Source: Streptomyces griseorubiginosus
Lineage (GTDB): Bacteria; Actinomycetota; Actinomycetes; Streptomycetales; Streptomycetaceae
NCBI RefSeq assembly: GCF_017614965.1
Contig: NZ_WVUG01000059.1
Span: 1 to 36,211, forward strand
DNA length: 36,211 nt
Direction: 5' to 3'
The notes beneath the pieces were generated by a model. That model was given only the letters and a program-made list of their open reading frames with translations. It was not told where the DNA came from and did not search any database. The translations under genes were made by a program, and so were the position numbers. This document shows, piece by piece, positions 24,119 to 35,181 of this stretch. Each line of letters starts with the position of its first letter. Position 1 is the first letter of the stretch.

Positions 24119-25738
24119 ATGACTAGTCAGACCATCGACACGACGGGGTCGGGGGGCGACGCGCCGGAGGCCCCGTCGGACGGGTCGCCGTCCTCGTCCG
24201 GACTCCGCGGCCATCCCTGGTTCACTCTCATCACGGTCGCGGTCGGCGTCATGATGGTGGCCCTGGACGGCACCATCGTGGCCATCGCCAACCCGGCCAT
24301 CCAGAAGGACCTCGGCGCGAGCTTCGCCGACGTCCAGTGGATCACCAACGGTTACTTCCTCGCCCTCGCGGTCTCCCTGATCACCGCGGGCAAGCTCGGT
24401 GACCGCTTCGGGCACCGCCAGACCTTCCTGATCGGCGTCACCGGCTTCGCCGCCGCCTCGGGCGCCATCGGCCTGTCGAACAGCATCGCCGCGGTCGTCA
24501 GCTTCCGTGTGCTGCAGGGCCTGTTCGGCGCGCTGCTGATGCCGGCCGCGCTCGGCCTGCTGCGGGCCACCTTCCCGGCCGAGAAGCTCAACATGGCCAT
24601 CGGCATCTGGGGCATGGTCATCGGCGCCTCCACCGCCGGCGGCCCGATCCTCGGCGGAGTCCTCGTCGAGCACGTCAACTGGCAGTCGGTGTTCTTCATC
24701 AACGTGCCGGTCGGCGCGATCGCCCTGCTCCTGGGCCTGCTGATCCTGCTGGACCACCGTGCGGAGAACGCGCCGCGCTCCTTCGACATCCTTGGCATCG
24801 CGCTGCTCTCCGGCGCCATGTTCTGCCTGGTCTGGGCCCTGATCAAGGCGCCGACCTGGGGCTGGGGCGACGGCAAGACATGGACGTTCATAGCCGCCTC
24901 CCTCCTCGGCTTCGCCCTCTTCTCGTTCTGGGAGACGAAGGTCAAGGAGCCGCTGATCCCGCTCGGCCTGTTCCGCTCGGTCCCGCTCTCCGCGGGCGTC
25001 GTCCTGATGGTCCTGATGGCCATCGCGTTCATGGGCGGCCTGTTCTTCGTGACGTTCTACCTGCAGAACGTGCACGGCATGAAGCCGATCGACGCCGGTC
25101 TGCATCTGCTCCCGCTCACCGGGATGATGATCGTCGGCTCGCCGCTGGCGGGCGCGCTGATCACCAAGCTGGGCCCGCGGATCCCGCTGGCCGGCGGCAT
25201 GGCGGCCACGGCGATCGCCATGTACGGTATGTCGACGCTGCAGACGGACACCGGAAGCGCCGTGATGTCCCTCTGGTTCGCCCTGCTCGGCCTCGGTCTC
25301 GCGCCGGTCATGGTCGGCGCGACGGAGGTCATCGTCGGCAACGCGCCCATGGAGCTGTCGGGTGTCGCCGGTGGTCTGCAGCAGGCCGCGATGCAGATCG
25401 GCGGCAGCCTCGGTACGGCGGTGCTGGGCGCCGTGATGGCCTCCAAGGTCGACGGCGACCTCGCGGGCAACTGGAAGGACGCCGGTCTCCCGCCGCTCAC
25501 CCCGTCGCAGCTGGACCAGGCCTCCGAAGCGGTCCAGGTCGGTGTGGCGCCGGTGGCCAAGGGCACGCCGGAGGCGGTCGTCGCGAAGATCACGGACGTC
25601 GCGCACGACACCTTCATCTCCGGGATGAGCCTGGCGTCCCTCGTGGCCTGCGGTGTCGCGGTGGTCGCGGTCTTCGTGGCCCTGCTCACCAAGCGGGGTG
25701 CCAACGCGGAGGCGGGCGCCGGAGTGGGCCACATCTGA
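24119..25738 (+). CDS. MFS drug efflux transporter, DHA2 family
   Basis: The 539-residue exporter is of the 14-transmembrane EmrB/QacA type (drug:H+ antiporter-2). Motif D1 LDGTIVAIANPA is at 49-60 and motif A GKLGDRFGHR at 91-100. A hydrophilic N-terminal tail of about 32 residues precedes the first segment. It probably exports hydrophobic toxic compounds using the proton gradient. The ATG at 24119 is divergent from its likely TetR repressor. The substrate is not predictable. Confidence 0.94.
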   Translation: MTSQTIDTTGSGGDAPEAPSDGSPSSSGLRGHPWFTLITVAVGVMMVALDGTIVAIANPAIQKDLGASFADVQWITNGYFLALAVSLITAGKLGDRFGHRQTFLIGVTGFAAASGAIGLSNSIAAVVSFRVLQGLFGALLMPAALGLLRATFPAEKLNMAIGIWGMVIGASTAGGPILGGVLVEHVNWQSVFFINVPVGAIALLLGLLILLDHRAENAPRSFDILGIALLSGAMFCLVWALIKAPTWGWGDGKTWTFIAASLLGFALFSFWETKVKEPLIPLGLFRSVPLSAGVVLMVLMAIAFMGGLFFVTFYLQNVHGMKPIDAGLHLLPLTGMMIVGSPLAGALITKLGPRIPLAGGMAATAIAMYGMSTLQTDTGSAVMSLWFALLGLGLAPVMVGATEVIVGNAPMELSGVAGGLQQAAMQIGGSLGTAVLGAVMASKVDGDLAGNWKDAGLPPLTPSQLDQASEAVQVGVAPVAKGTPEAVVAKITDVAHDTFISGMSLASLVACGVAVVAVFVALLTKRGANAEAGAGVGHI

Positions 25739-25965
25739 CGGGAGTTCAAGGAACTTCCCCTATCAGGGTGAAGGGGCTAAAGATCCCTCGGTTCGGGTGT
25801 GCGCCGCAGGTCACAGTGGTTCATGCCCTCCGGAGAGGGGCGGACCGGTGCTGCGGCGCGCTGCCGGAGGGGGACAGCGCGCCGGCAGCCCGATGATTAA
25901 TCGCCGATCCGGGGGTACCCGCATGTTTGAACCCCGAACAGACCCCGGGGTTCAGGGAGTTGATG
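25739..25965. other. intergenic region between MFS gene and DUF4190 gene
   Basis: No gene was found. A weak hairpin, GCTGCCGG (25860-25867) with CCGGCAGC (25882-25889), has no T tract. A 9-bp stem, TGAACCCCG (25928-25936) with CGGGGTTCA (25946-25954), ends immediately before the GGGAG ribosome site of the next gene and may affect its translation. Confidence 0.5.
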
Positions 25966-26271
25966 ATGGCGGGCTTCGGACACGGAACGCGCAGGTACCC
26001 CCGGTCACGTAGCCGGACGTGGTCACGGACCGGGCCGGATCGCGCGACGCTCGGAATCATCGGAGTCATCTGCGCGGTCGCAGGGTTCTTCGTGCTGGGG
26101 ATCGTCCTCGGCCCCGTGGCGATCGTCTGTGGTTGGCTCGCCATGGGCCGCAGTTGGGCGGGCAGCCGCTCGCTCCCGGCCCTGGTCGCCTTCGTACTGG
26201 GCGCCATTGACACGCTCCTGGCCATCGTGTGGTTGGCAGGGGCGGCCACCCCGGGCAACGGCTTGTTCTGA
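25966..26271 (+). CDS. DUF4190 small membrane protein (intact copy)
   Basis: The 101-residue protein has an Arg-rich N-terminus and two hydrophobic segments (about residues 30-57 and 66-94), with the DUF4190 landmark VLGIVLGPVAIVCGWLAMG between them. ATG at 25966 or 25963 follows AGGGAG. Function unknown; DUF4190 proteins are common small actinobacterial membrane proteins. It is followed by a hairpin terminator and two degenerate copies of the gene. Confidence 0.85.
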   Translation: MAGFGHGTRRYPRSRSRTWSRTGPDRATLGIIGVICAVAGFFVLGIVLGPVAIVCGWLAMGRSWAGSRSLPALVAFVLGAIDTLLAIVWLAGAATPGNGLF

Positions 26272-26291
26272 CCCGGGGCAAGGTGAGGGAA

Positions 26292-26319
26292 GGGCCCCCG
26301 GTGGATGGACCGGGGGCCC
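26292..26319 (+). terminator. terminator after intact DUF4190 gene
   Basis: A perfect 11-bp stem (GGGCCCCCGGT / ACCGGGGGCCC) with a 6-nt loop starts 20 bp after the stop. A near copy at 26576-26603 belongs to the duplicated unit. Confidence 0.8.
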
Positions 26320-26340
26320 GCTTCATGGGCGCGGGTGAGG

Positions 26341-26571
26341 TGGCCGGTCGTGGTCACGAACTCGTCGTCGGGGCCTGAACGATCGGCATCTGCGCGTCCC
26401 GGGCTTCTTCGTGCCGGGGATCGGCGTCAGCCTCGTGGCGGAGGGCTGCCGTTGGCTCGCCATGACCGCGGCCGGGCGGGCAGTCGCTCGATCCCAGCCC
26501 TGCGAGGACGGGGAATCTTCCCCACACGCAGGGTCGGGCCGGAGCCCCCGAGCCGGGAGACGCTGCTGTAG
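26341..26571 (+). pseudogene. decayed DUF4190 copy 2
   Basis: The segment TTCTTCGTGCCGGGGATCGG and, further on, GGCTCGCCATG parallel the intact gene. In one frame it reads VPGIGVSLVAEGCRWLAM against VLGIVLGPVAIVCGWLAM. The match then moves to another frame (GRAGSRSIPAL against SWAGSRSLPAL), so there is a frameshift and no usable start. The region beyond is replaced by unrelated GC-rich DNA shared with copy 3. Confidence 0.75.
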
Positions 26572-26575
26572 CCAA

Positions 26576-26603
26576 GGGCCCCTGGCCGACGGACCGGGGG
26601 CCC
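26576..26603 (+). terminator. duplicated hairpin after decayed copy 2
   Basis: GGGCCCCTGG (26576-26585) pairs with CCGGGGGCCC (26594-26603) with one G-T wobble. It matches the hairpin at 26292-26319, 284 bp upstream, so gene and terminator were duplicated together. Confidence 0.7.
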
Positions 26604-26626
26604 GCTTCATGCGCGGGGGCGAGGTG

Positions 26627-26810
26627 GCCGGTCGTGGTCACGAACTTGTCGTCGGGGCCCGAAGGACCAGCGTTTTCGCGGTCGTGGGCGTCTTCGCGCC
26701 GGGGATCAGCCTCAGCCCCGTGGTCTCGCTCGATCCCAGCCCTGCGAGGACGGGGGACGGCCCCAAGCGCCGGGTCGGGCTGGGGTCCTCAAGCTGCGGG
26801 GACGCTCCTG
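26627..26810 (+). pseudogene. decayed DUF4190 copy 3, truncated
   Basis: It starts with the same GAGGTGGCCGGTCGTGGTCACGAAC-type leader as copy 2 (26336-26360). It keeps FAVVGVF-APGISLSPV against CAVAGFFVLGIVLGPV, then jumps by an internal deletion to SRSIPAL. Similarity to copy 2 continues to GGACGCTCCTGT at about 26800-26811, which abuts the stop of the ion channel gene. It is no longer coding and has no intact frame. Confidence 0.7.
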
Positions 26811-27548
26811 TCACGGTCTGCCCGAGAGTTCGCGGAGGGCGGCGACCTCGGCTCTGAGGGCTCGGACTTCTTCGGTCAGGGACTCGATGGCCTGGGTCTG
26901 GCGTTGTTCCTCCGCGTCGTCCTTCTCGAAGCGGGCCAGGAACCAGGCGGCGATGTTCGCGGTCACCACACCCAGCAGCGCGATGCCGGACAGCATCAGG
27001 CCGACGGCGATCATGCGGCCCAGGCCGGTGGTCGGGGCGTGGTCGCCGTACCCCACGGTCGTCATCGTCGTGAACGACCACCACAGCGCGTCACCCAGCG
27101 TCCGGATGTTCCCGTCCGGTGAGTCCCGCTCGACCGACAGCACGGCCAGCGAGCCGAACATCAGCAGCCCGACGACCGCCCCGCCGACGTACGTCGTCAG
27201 CCTGATCTGGTTGGCCATCCGCGCCCGCCGCCCCACCAGCATCAGCGTCGCGACCATCCGCAGCAGCCGCAGCGGCTGGAGGATCGGCAGCACGACCGCG
27301 CACAGGTCTATCCAGTGCCGGCGCACGAACTCCTTGCGGCGCCGGGCGAGGGCCAGCCGCGTCACATAGTCCGCGGCGAAGGCCCCCCACACCACCCACT
27401 CGACCACCGTGCACAACTCCGTGAGCGCATGCCCCGCCGAGTGGTCCACGATCGGCACGGCATACGCGACGGCGAACACCACGGCCAGCCCCAGCAGCGG
27501 CCGTTGGGTGAGGTGCTCCCAGCGCGCCTGCGCCGTTTCTTGCTCCAT
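26811..27548 (-). CDS. voltage-gated-type potassium channel
   Basis: The 245-residue protein has six probable membrane segments, an S4-like positive helix (Arg94, Arg97, Arg107, Arg108, Arg110) and the selectivity filter TVGYGD at 164-169 between the last two segments. The C-terminal 30 residues form a coiled coil (IESLTEEVRALRAEVAALREL), probably for tetramer assembly. It conducts K+ across the cell membrane. The ATG at 27548 has no ribosome site; TACGAT six nt upstream could be a -10 box for a leaderless message. Only 22 bp separate the start from the aceE terminator. Confidence 0.93.
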   Translation of the reverse strand: MEQETAQARWEHLTQRPLLGLAVVFAVAYAVPIVDHSAGHALTELCTVVEWVVWGAFAADYVTRLALARRRKEFVRRHWIDLCAVVLPILQPLRLLRMVATLMLVGRRARMANQIRLTTYVGGAVVGLLMFGSLAVLSVERDSPDGNIRTLGDALWWSFTTMTTVGYGDHAPTTGLGRMIAVGLMLSGIALLGVVTANIAAWFLARFEKDDAEEQRQTQAIESLTEEVRALRAEVAALRELSGRP

Positions 27549-27570
27549 GCCCGCATCGTAAGGAAACAGT

Positions 27571-27604
27571 GAAGGGCGGCGGGACCACAGTCCCGCCGCC
27601 CTTC
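27571..27604. terminator. terminator after aceE
   Basis: A perfect 15-bp stem (GAAGGGCGGCGGGAC / GTCCCGCCGCCCTTC) with a 4-nt loop lies 26 bp beyond the aceE stop. Confidence 0.9.
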
Positions 27605-27629
27605 GGCTCACCGGCCCGCGGTCACGGCA

Positions 27630-30377
<2,748 letters not shown>

Positions 30378-30751
30378 GCTGTTCCTTACCTGTCAGAGGG
30401 CTGCTGTGGGCTGCTGAGGGCTGCTTTTGAGCTGCTTTTCGGTGTGCCTGCACCGTTCCCCATCGTGTACCTCGGGAAAGCAAACGTCATCTCTACTGAG
30501 AGGTAACCGAGATCCGCATCAGGAGTCCCGGGTTCCCAATGCCGCAAAGCGGGCACAACGGTGTGGTGTAGGTCACTGACCGCGTGGGCGTCGTGGCTGG
30601 AGTTGCGGTGACACGGCCAGGAACGTCACCGTTTCGGCGGTCTGAACGGCCGGGTACTTGCGCGATCCGCCCCGCCCGTGTGGACTACGGCCAATGCTTC
30701 GCGCACGCGCGTGGCTGAGACATACCCAAAGACAAGATCAGGAGGCAACCC
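30378..30751. other. divergent intergenic region aceE/DUF3052
   Basis: This 374-bp gap holds both divergent promoters. No gene was found. Near aceE it contains the repeat cluster at 30398-30436. A hairpin-like CTCT-ACTG-AGAG lies around 30490-30502. No confident -35/-10 pair was recognised for either gene. Confidence 0.6.
30398..30436 (-). repeat. four phased AGCAGC repeats in aceE leader
   Basis: On the plus strand GGGCTGCT occurs at 30398, 30408 and 30418, and GAGCTGCT at 30429, giving spacings of 10, 10 and 11 bp, one helical turn each. In the aceE message they read AGCAGCCC/AGCAGCTC, 21-59 nt upstream of the start codon. Confidence 0.75.
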
Positions 30752-31183
30752 GTGAGCGCGACCGCGGACCACGCGGAGACGAGCCCTGCCGTGAGGCTGG
30801 GGTTCCAGCCCGAGCAGGTGGTCCAGGAGATCGGCTACGACGACGACGTAGACCAGGAACTCCGCGAGGCCATTGAGGAAGTCATCGGCAGTGACCTGGT
30901 GGACGAGGACTACGACGACGTCGCCGATGCCGTGGTGCTCTGGTTCCGCGACGACGACGGCGACCTGACCGATGCGCTGGTGGACGCCACCACGTACATC
31001 GAAGAAGGCGGGTCGATCCTGCTCCTGACGCCGAAGACCGGCCGGGACGGATACGTCGAGCCGAGCGACATCTCCGAAGCCGCGACGACGGCGGGGCTGT
31101 CGGCCTCCAAGAGCGTCAGCGTGGGCAAGGACTGGAGCGGCAGCCGGCTGGTGACGCCGAAGGCGGCCAAGTCCAAGAAGTAG
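30752..31183 (+). CDS. DUF3052 domain-containing protein
   Basis: The 143-residue acidic protein matches DUF3052, an actinobacterial family of unknown function, through GYDDDVDQELREAIEE and LLLTPKTGRDGYVEPSDI. It ends in a short Lys-rich tail (AAKSKK). No membrane segment or signal is seen. The GTG at 30752 follows a perfect AGGAGG. It is divergent from aceE and upstream of the peroxiredoxin, separated by a strong terminator. Confidence 0.93.
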   Translation: MSATADHAETSPAVRLGFQPEQVVQEIGYDDDVDQELREAIEEVIGSDLVDEDYDDVADAVVLWFRDDDGDLTDALVDATTYIEEGGSILLLTPKTGRDGYVEPSDISEAATTAGLSASKSVSVGKDWSGSRLVTPKAAKSKK

Positions 31184-31190
31184 CCACCCA

Positions 31191-31223
31191 CGGACGGGCC
31201 GGGCGTCGTACCCGGCCCGTCCG
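31191..31223 (+). terminator. terminator after DUF3052 gene
   Basis: A perfect 13-bp stem (CGGACGGGCCGGG / CCCGGCCCGTCCG) with a 7-nt loop starts 8 bp after the stop. Confidence 0.88.
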
Positions 31224-31292
31224 CCGGCCCCCGGTGATCGCTGCGTAGGGTGGACGCCACCCGAACAGCCCACCGAAAGGGACGGAACCTCG

Positions 31293-31751
31293 ATGGCGAT
31301 CCAGGTCGGCGACAAGGCCCCCGACTTCGAGCTCAAGGACAACCACGGCGCCACGGTGAAGCTCTCCGACTTCCGTGGCGAGAAGAACGTGGTCCTGCTC
31401 TTCTACCCCTTCGCCTTCACCGGTGTGTGCACCGGTGAGCTGTGCGAGGTGCGCGACAACCTGCCGCAGTTCGAGGACCGCGGCACCCAGGTGCTCGCCG
31501 TCTCCAACGACTCCATCCACACCCTGCGCGTCTTCGCCGAGCAGGAGGGCCTGGAGTACCCGCTGCTCAGCGACTTCTGGCCGCACGGCGAGGTCAGCCG
31601 CGCGTACGGCGTCTTCGCCGAGGACAAGGGCTGCGCGGTGCGCGGCACCTTCGTCATCGACAAGGACGGCGTGGTGCGCTGGACGGTCGTCAACGCCCTC
31701 CCCGACGCCCGTGACCTGAACGAGTACGTCAAGGCCCTCGACACCCTGTGA
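31293..31751 (+). CDS. peroxiredoxin, AhpE-like
   Basis: The 152-residue thiol peroxidase reduces hydrogen peroxide and organic peroxides in the cytoplasm. The peroxidatic Cys46 is in PFAFTGVCTGELCEVRD, with Cys51 five residues later and a further Cys in EDKGCAV near 113. Length and layout match mycobacterial AhpE, a 1-Cys enzyme, although the extra Cys residues allow a disulfide mechanism. The ATG at 31293 follows AAGGGA. It is the first gene of the rightward stress block with the Ter genes. Confidence 0.93.
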   Translation: MAIQVGDKAPDFELKDNHGATVKLSDFRGEKNVVLLFYPFAFTGVCTGELCEVRDNLPQFEDRGTQVLAVSNDSIHTLRVFAEQEGLEYPLLSDFWPHGEVSRAYGVFAEDKGCAVRGTFVIDKDGVVRWTVVNALPDARDLNEYVKALDTL

Positions 31752-31863
31752 TTCTTCGGTGGCAAGCCATGCGTACGACGGGAACCCGTCACTAGGATCG
31801 ATTCGTTGATCCGATGTCAAACGCACGGCGGGGCTCCCCGCCCTGGAAACCAATGGAGGACTC

Positions 31864-32439
31864 GTGGGAGTCAGCCTCAGCAAGGGCGGCAACGTATCGC
31901 TGACCAAGGAGGCCCCGGGCCTGACCGCGGTGCTCGTCGGTCTGGGCTGGGACGTCCGGACGACGACCGGTACGGACTTCGACCTCGACGCCAGCGCGCT
32001 GCTGCTGAACAGCGCGGGCAAGGTCGCCAACGACCAGAACTTCGTCTTCTTCAACAACCTCAAGAGCCCCGACGGCTCGGTCGAGCACACCGGTGACAAC
32101 CTCACCGGTGAGGGCGAGGGCGACGACGAGGTGATCAAGGTCAACCTCGCGGGCGTCCCGGCCGACGTCGACAAGATCGTGTTCCCGGTGTCGATCTACG
32201 ACGCCGAGAACCGCCAGCAGTCCTTCGGCCAGGTCCGCAACGCGTTCATCCGCGTCGTCAACCAGGCCGGCGGACAGGAGATCGCCCGCTACGACCTGAG
32301 TGAGGACGCCTCCACCGAGACGGCCATGGTCTTCGGCGAGCTGTACCGCAACGGCGCGGAATGGAAGTTCCGCGCCATCGGCCAGGGCTACGCCTCGGGC
32401 CTGCGCGGCATCGCCCAGGACTTCGGCGTCAACGTCTGA
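31864..32439 (+). CDS. TerD family protein, copy 1
   Basis: The 191-residue protein belongs to the calcium-binding TerD/CABP family linked to tellurite resistance and chemical stress, and to development in streptomycetes. It has DFDLDASAL (38-46) and the acidic loop GDNLTGEGEGDDE (77-89), the expected calcium site, and ends YASGLRGIAQDFGVNV. The GTG start at 31864 follows TGGAGGA. The second copy begins 98 bp later and is clearly a tandem duplicate. It has no Cys residues. Confidence 0.95.
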   Translation: MGVSLSKGGNVSLTKEAPGLTAVLVGLGWDVRTTTGTDFDLDASALLLNSAGKVANDQNFVFFNNLKSPDGSVEHTGDNLTGEGEGDDEVIKVNLAGVPADVDKIVFPVSIYDAENRQQSFGQVRNAFIRVVNQAGGQEIARYDLSEDASTETAMVFGELYRNGAEWKFRAIGQGYASGLRGIAQDFGVNV

Positions 32440-32537
32440 GACGCGCCTCGCCCGTCCGGCGCCGCGCCGTTTGCGCGCGGCGCCGGACGCGCAGGACAAG
32501 CAGCAGAGAAGCACCGACTCGGGGAGGGACCAGCATC

Positions 32538-33113
32538 ATGGGCGTCACGCTCGCCAAGGGGGGCAACGTCTCCCTGTCCAAGGCCGCGCCGAACCTCACC
32601 CAGGTGATGATCGGGCTGGGCTGGGACGCGCGTTCCACCACCGGCGCCGACTTCGACCTGGACGCCAGCGCGCTGCTGTGCAGCGGGGGACGGGTGCTGG
32701 GCGACGAGTGGTTCGTGTTCTACAACCAGCTCAAGAGCCCGGACGGCTCGGTGGAGCACACCGGCGACAACCTCACCGGTGAGGGCGAGGGCGACGACGA
32801 GTCGATCCTGGTCGACCTCGCCAAGGTGCCGCCCCAGTGCGACAAGATCGTCTTCCCGGTCTCGATCCACATGGCGGACGAGCGCGGCCAGACCTTCGGC
32901 CAGGTCTCCAACGCCTTCATCCGGGTGGTCAACCAGGCCGACGGACAGGAGCTGGCACGCTACGACCTCAGCGAGGACGCCAGCACGGAAACGGCCATGA
33001 TCTTCGGTGAGGTCTACCGCTACCAGGGCGAGTGGAAGTTCCGTGCAGTCGGTCAGGGGTACGCGTCGGGGCTCCGGGGCATCGCTCTAGACTTCGGAGT
33101 CAATGTTTCGTAA
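32538..33113 (+). CDS. TerD family protein, copy 2
   Basis: This 191-residue tandem paralogue of the preceding gene has the same landmarks: DFDLDASAL, GDNLTGEGEGDDES and YASGLRGIALDFGVNV. It differs by two Cys residues (in LLCSGG and PPQCDK). The ATG at 32538 follows GGGAGGG. The duplicated pair probably forms a single stress-response transcript with the TerC-like gene, which starts 49 bp later. The biochemical role of TerD beyond calcium binding is not settled. Confidence 0.95.
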   Translation: MGVTLAKGGNVSLSKAAPNLTQVMIGLGWDARSTTGADFDLDASALLCSGGRVLGDEWFVFYNQLKSPDGSVEHTGDNLTGEGEGDDESILVDLAKVPPQCDKIVFPVSIHMADERGQTFGQVSNAFIRVVNQADGQELARYDLSEDASTETAMIFGEVYRYQGEWKFRAVGQGYASGLRGIALDFGVNVS

Positions 33114-33162
33114 AGCCGGGTACGGCGCGGCGAGACCCGTACCACACACGATTGGGTAGCCA

Positions 33163-34311
33163 GTGCTTCTGAAAACCTTCGGCTGGTCGTTCGCGATTAC
33201 CGCGCTCGGCCTGGTCGCCGCGGTCTTCTACGGGGGGTGGGAGGCATTCGGCATCGTGGCGATCCTCGCCGTCCTCGAGATCTCCCTGTCGTTCGACAAC
33301 GCTGTGGTCAACGCCGGGATCCTGAAGAAGATGAACGCCTTCTGGCAGAAGATCTTCCTCACGGTCGGCGTTCTCATCGCCGTGTTCGGCATGCGACTGG
33401 TCTTCCCCGTCGTCATCGTCGCGGTCACCGCCAAGATGGGCCCCATCGAGGCCGTAGACCTCGCCCTCAACAACAAGGACCGGTACCAGCAGCTGGTCAC
33501 CGACGCCCACCCGGCGATCGCCGCGTTCGGTGGCATGTTCCTGCTGATGATCTTCCTGGACTTCATCTTCGAGGACCGGGACATCCAGTGGCTGCGCTGG
33601 ATCGAGCGCCCGCTGGCCAAGCTCGGCAAGGTCGACATGCTGTCGGTCTGCATCGCCCTCATCGTCCTGCTGATCACCTCCTTCACCTTCGCCACCCACG
33701 CCCACCAGCACGGCGGCGGCCACGTCGACAAGGCGCAGACGGTGCTGATCGCCGGCATCGCCGGTCTGATCACGTACATGGTCGTCGGCGGCCTCTCCGG
33801 CTTCTTCGAGGACCGCCTGGAGGCCGAGGAGGAACGCGAGCACGAGGAGGAGGAAGAGGCCGAGCGCACCGGCAAGAAGAAGCCGGCGATCGTCCTGGCC
33901 GGCCAGGCCGCCTTCTTCATGTTCCTGTACCTGGAAGTGCTGGACGCGTCCTTCTCCTTCGACGGCGTCATCGGCGCCTTCGCCATCACCAACGACATCG
34001 TCCTGATGGCCCTGGGTCTCGGCATCGGCGCGATGTACGTCCGCTCGCTCACCGTCTACCTCGTCCGCCAGGGCACCCTCGACGACTACGTCTACCTGGA
34101 GCACGGCGCGCACTACGCGATCGGCGCGCTGGCCGTGATCCTCATGGTCACCATCCAGTACCAGATCAACGAGGTCATCACCGGCCTCGTCGGCGTCGTC
34201 CTGATCGGCTGGTCCTTCTGGTCCTCCGTGCGCCGCAACCAGAAACTGGCCGAGGCCGAGGGAAAAGGGACGGGCTCGGACGAGAAGGCTGAGGTCTCGG
34301 CCCCCATCTAG
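33163..34311 (+). CDS. TerC-like DUF475 integral membrane protein
   Basis: The 382-residue polytopic protein has about nine membrane segments and an internal repeat: LEISLSFDNAVVNAGIL (39-55) and LEVLDASFSFDGVIGAFAI (257-275) each place conserved acidic residues in the membrane. This is the TerC pattern, associated with metal (manganese) export or Ter function. Between the halves lies a highly charged loop (about residues 216-240, Glu-rich then KKK), probably cytoplasmic. The start is GTG at 33163 with only a weak ribosome site. A hairpin terminator follows. Confidence 0.93.
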   Translation: MLLKTFGWSFAITALGLVAAVFYGGWEAFGIVAILAVLEISLSFDNAVVNAGILKKMNAFWQKIFLTVGVLIAVFGMRLVFPVVIVAVTAKMGPIEAVDLALNNKDRYQQLVTDAHPAIAAFGGMFLLMIFLDFIFEDRDIQWLRWIERPLAKLGKVDMLSVCIALIVLLITSFTFATHAHQHGGGHVDKAQTVLIAGIAGLITYMVVGGLSGFFEDRLEAEEEREHEEEEEAERTGKKKPAIVLAGQAAFFMFLYLEVLDASFSFDGVIGAFAITNDIVLMALGLGIGAMYVRSLTVYLVRQGTLDDYVYLEHGAHYAIGALAVILMVTIQYQINEVITGLVGVVLIGWSFWSSVRRNQKLAEAEGKGTGSDEKAEVSAPI

Positions 34312-34377
34312 GGTTCGGTTCACCTCGGGCTCGCTCGCCGGGGTGTGACACACCTGCGGGTGAGGGAACGCTCTGAG

Positions 34378-34405
34378 CGGGGCGGCCGGGCCTCCGGCCG
34401 CCCCG
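34378..34405 (+). terminator. terminator after TerC-like gene
   Basis: A perfect 12-bp stem (CGGGGCGGCCGG / CCGGCCGCCCCG) with a 4-nt loop lies 66 bp after the stop and separates the TerC-like gene from the TerA-like gene. Confidence 0.8.
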
Positions 34406-34447
34406 CCGGTCGTTCGGGTGACGTGCGGGGCACTAGTGGGGGCGGGA

Positions 34448-35179
34448 ATGGGCTTTCTGGACGGACTGTGGCGCGGCCGTGAGGTCGACTTCGACTCGGG
34501 CAGCGCGGCGACGAACGCGATCGAGCTGACCAAACGGCACCATTACGTGTCCCTCACCAAGCAGCAGGCGGCGAGCGGGCATCTGCGGGTCAACCTGAGC
34601 TGGCGGATGCGGACGTCCGACATAGGCGGCTCGCAGCGCGAGTCGTTGCTGCGGCACCCGCTCAAGGCGCTGCGCCCGCCGGAGGTCATGGGGCACAGCC
34701 AGAGCATGGTCAACGTGGACCTGGACCTGGGATGCCTGTACGAGCTGACCGACGGCTCCAAGGGCGTCGTACAGCCCCTCGGAAGCTACTTCGGGGACGT
34801 CAACGCGCCGCCGTACGTCAAGCTCAGCGGCGACGACCGGTTCGGGTCGGGCTCCGGCGAGGACATGTACATCAACCTCGACCACCGGGAGCAGATCAAG
34901 CGCCTGCTGGTGTTCGTGTACATCTACGACCAGACCCCGGCGTTCGACCGCACGCACGCCATCGTGACGCTGTACCCGAGCAACGGGCCGCGCATCGAGA
35001 TCCACCTCGACGAACGGCACCCCCAGGCCCGGTCCTGCGCGGTCGTCATGATCGAGAACGTGAAGAAGGAACTGGTCGTGCGGCGGGAGGTCAAGTTCGT
35101 CTACGGCTTCCAGGCGGAGCTTGACCGGCTGTACGGCTGGGGCCTGCAGTGGGGCCGGGGCTACAAGACCAAGGTCTAG
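34448..35179 (+). CDS. TerA/TerD-like tellurium resistance family protein
   Basis: The 243-residue protein has a region of about 85 unplaced residues followed by a TerD-like beta-sandwich. Landmarks are VDLDLGCLYEL, LSGDDRFGSGSGEDMYINL (the position of the acidic calcium loop), LLVFVYIYD and VFVYGF-like FVYGFQAELDRLYGWGL. Its size and C-terminal layout resemble TerA more than TerD. The frame is open to a GTG at 34418, but ATG at 34448 is preferred (GGGCGGGA upstream). A MITE-like element begins 3 bp after its stop, before the HExxH gene. Confidence 0.87.
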   Translation: MGFLDGLWRGREVDFDSGSAATNAIELTKRHHYVSLTKQQAASGHLRVNLSWRMRTSDIGGSQRESLLRHPLKALRPPEVMGHSQSMVNVDLDLGCLYELTDGSKGVVQPLGSYFGDVNAPPYVKLSGDDRFGSGSGEDMYINLDHREQIKRLLVFVYIYDQTPAFDRTHAIVTLYPSNGPRIEIHLDERHPQARSCAVVMIENVKKELVVRREVKFVYGFQAELDRLYGWGLQWGRGYKTKV

Positions 35180-35181
35180 GT

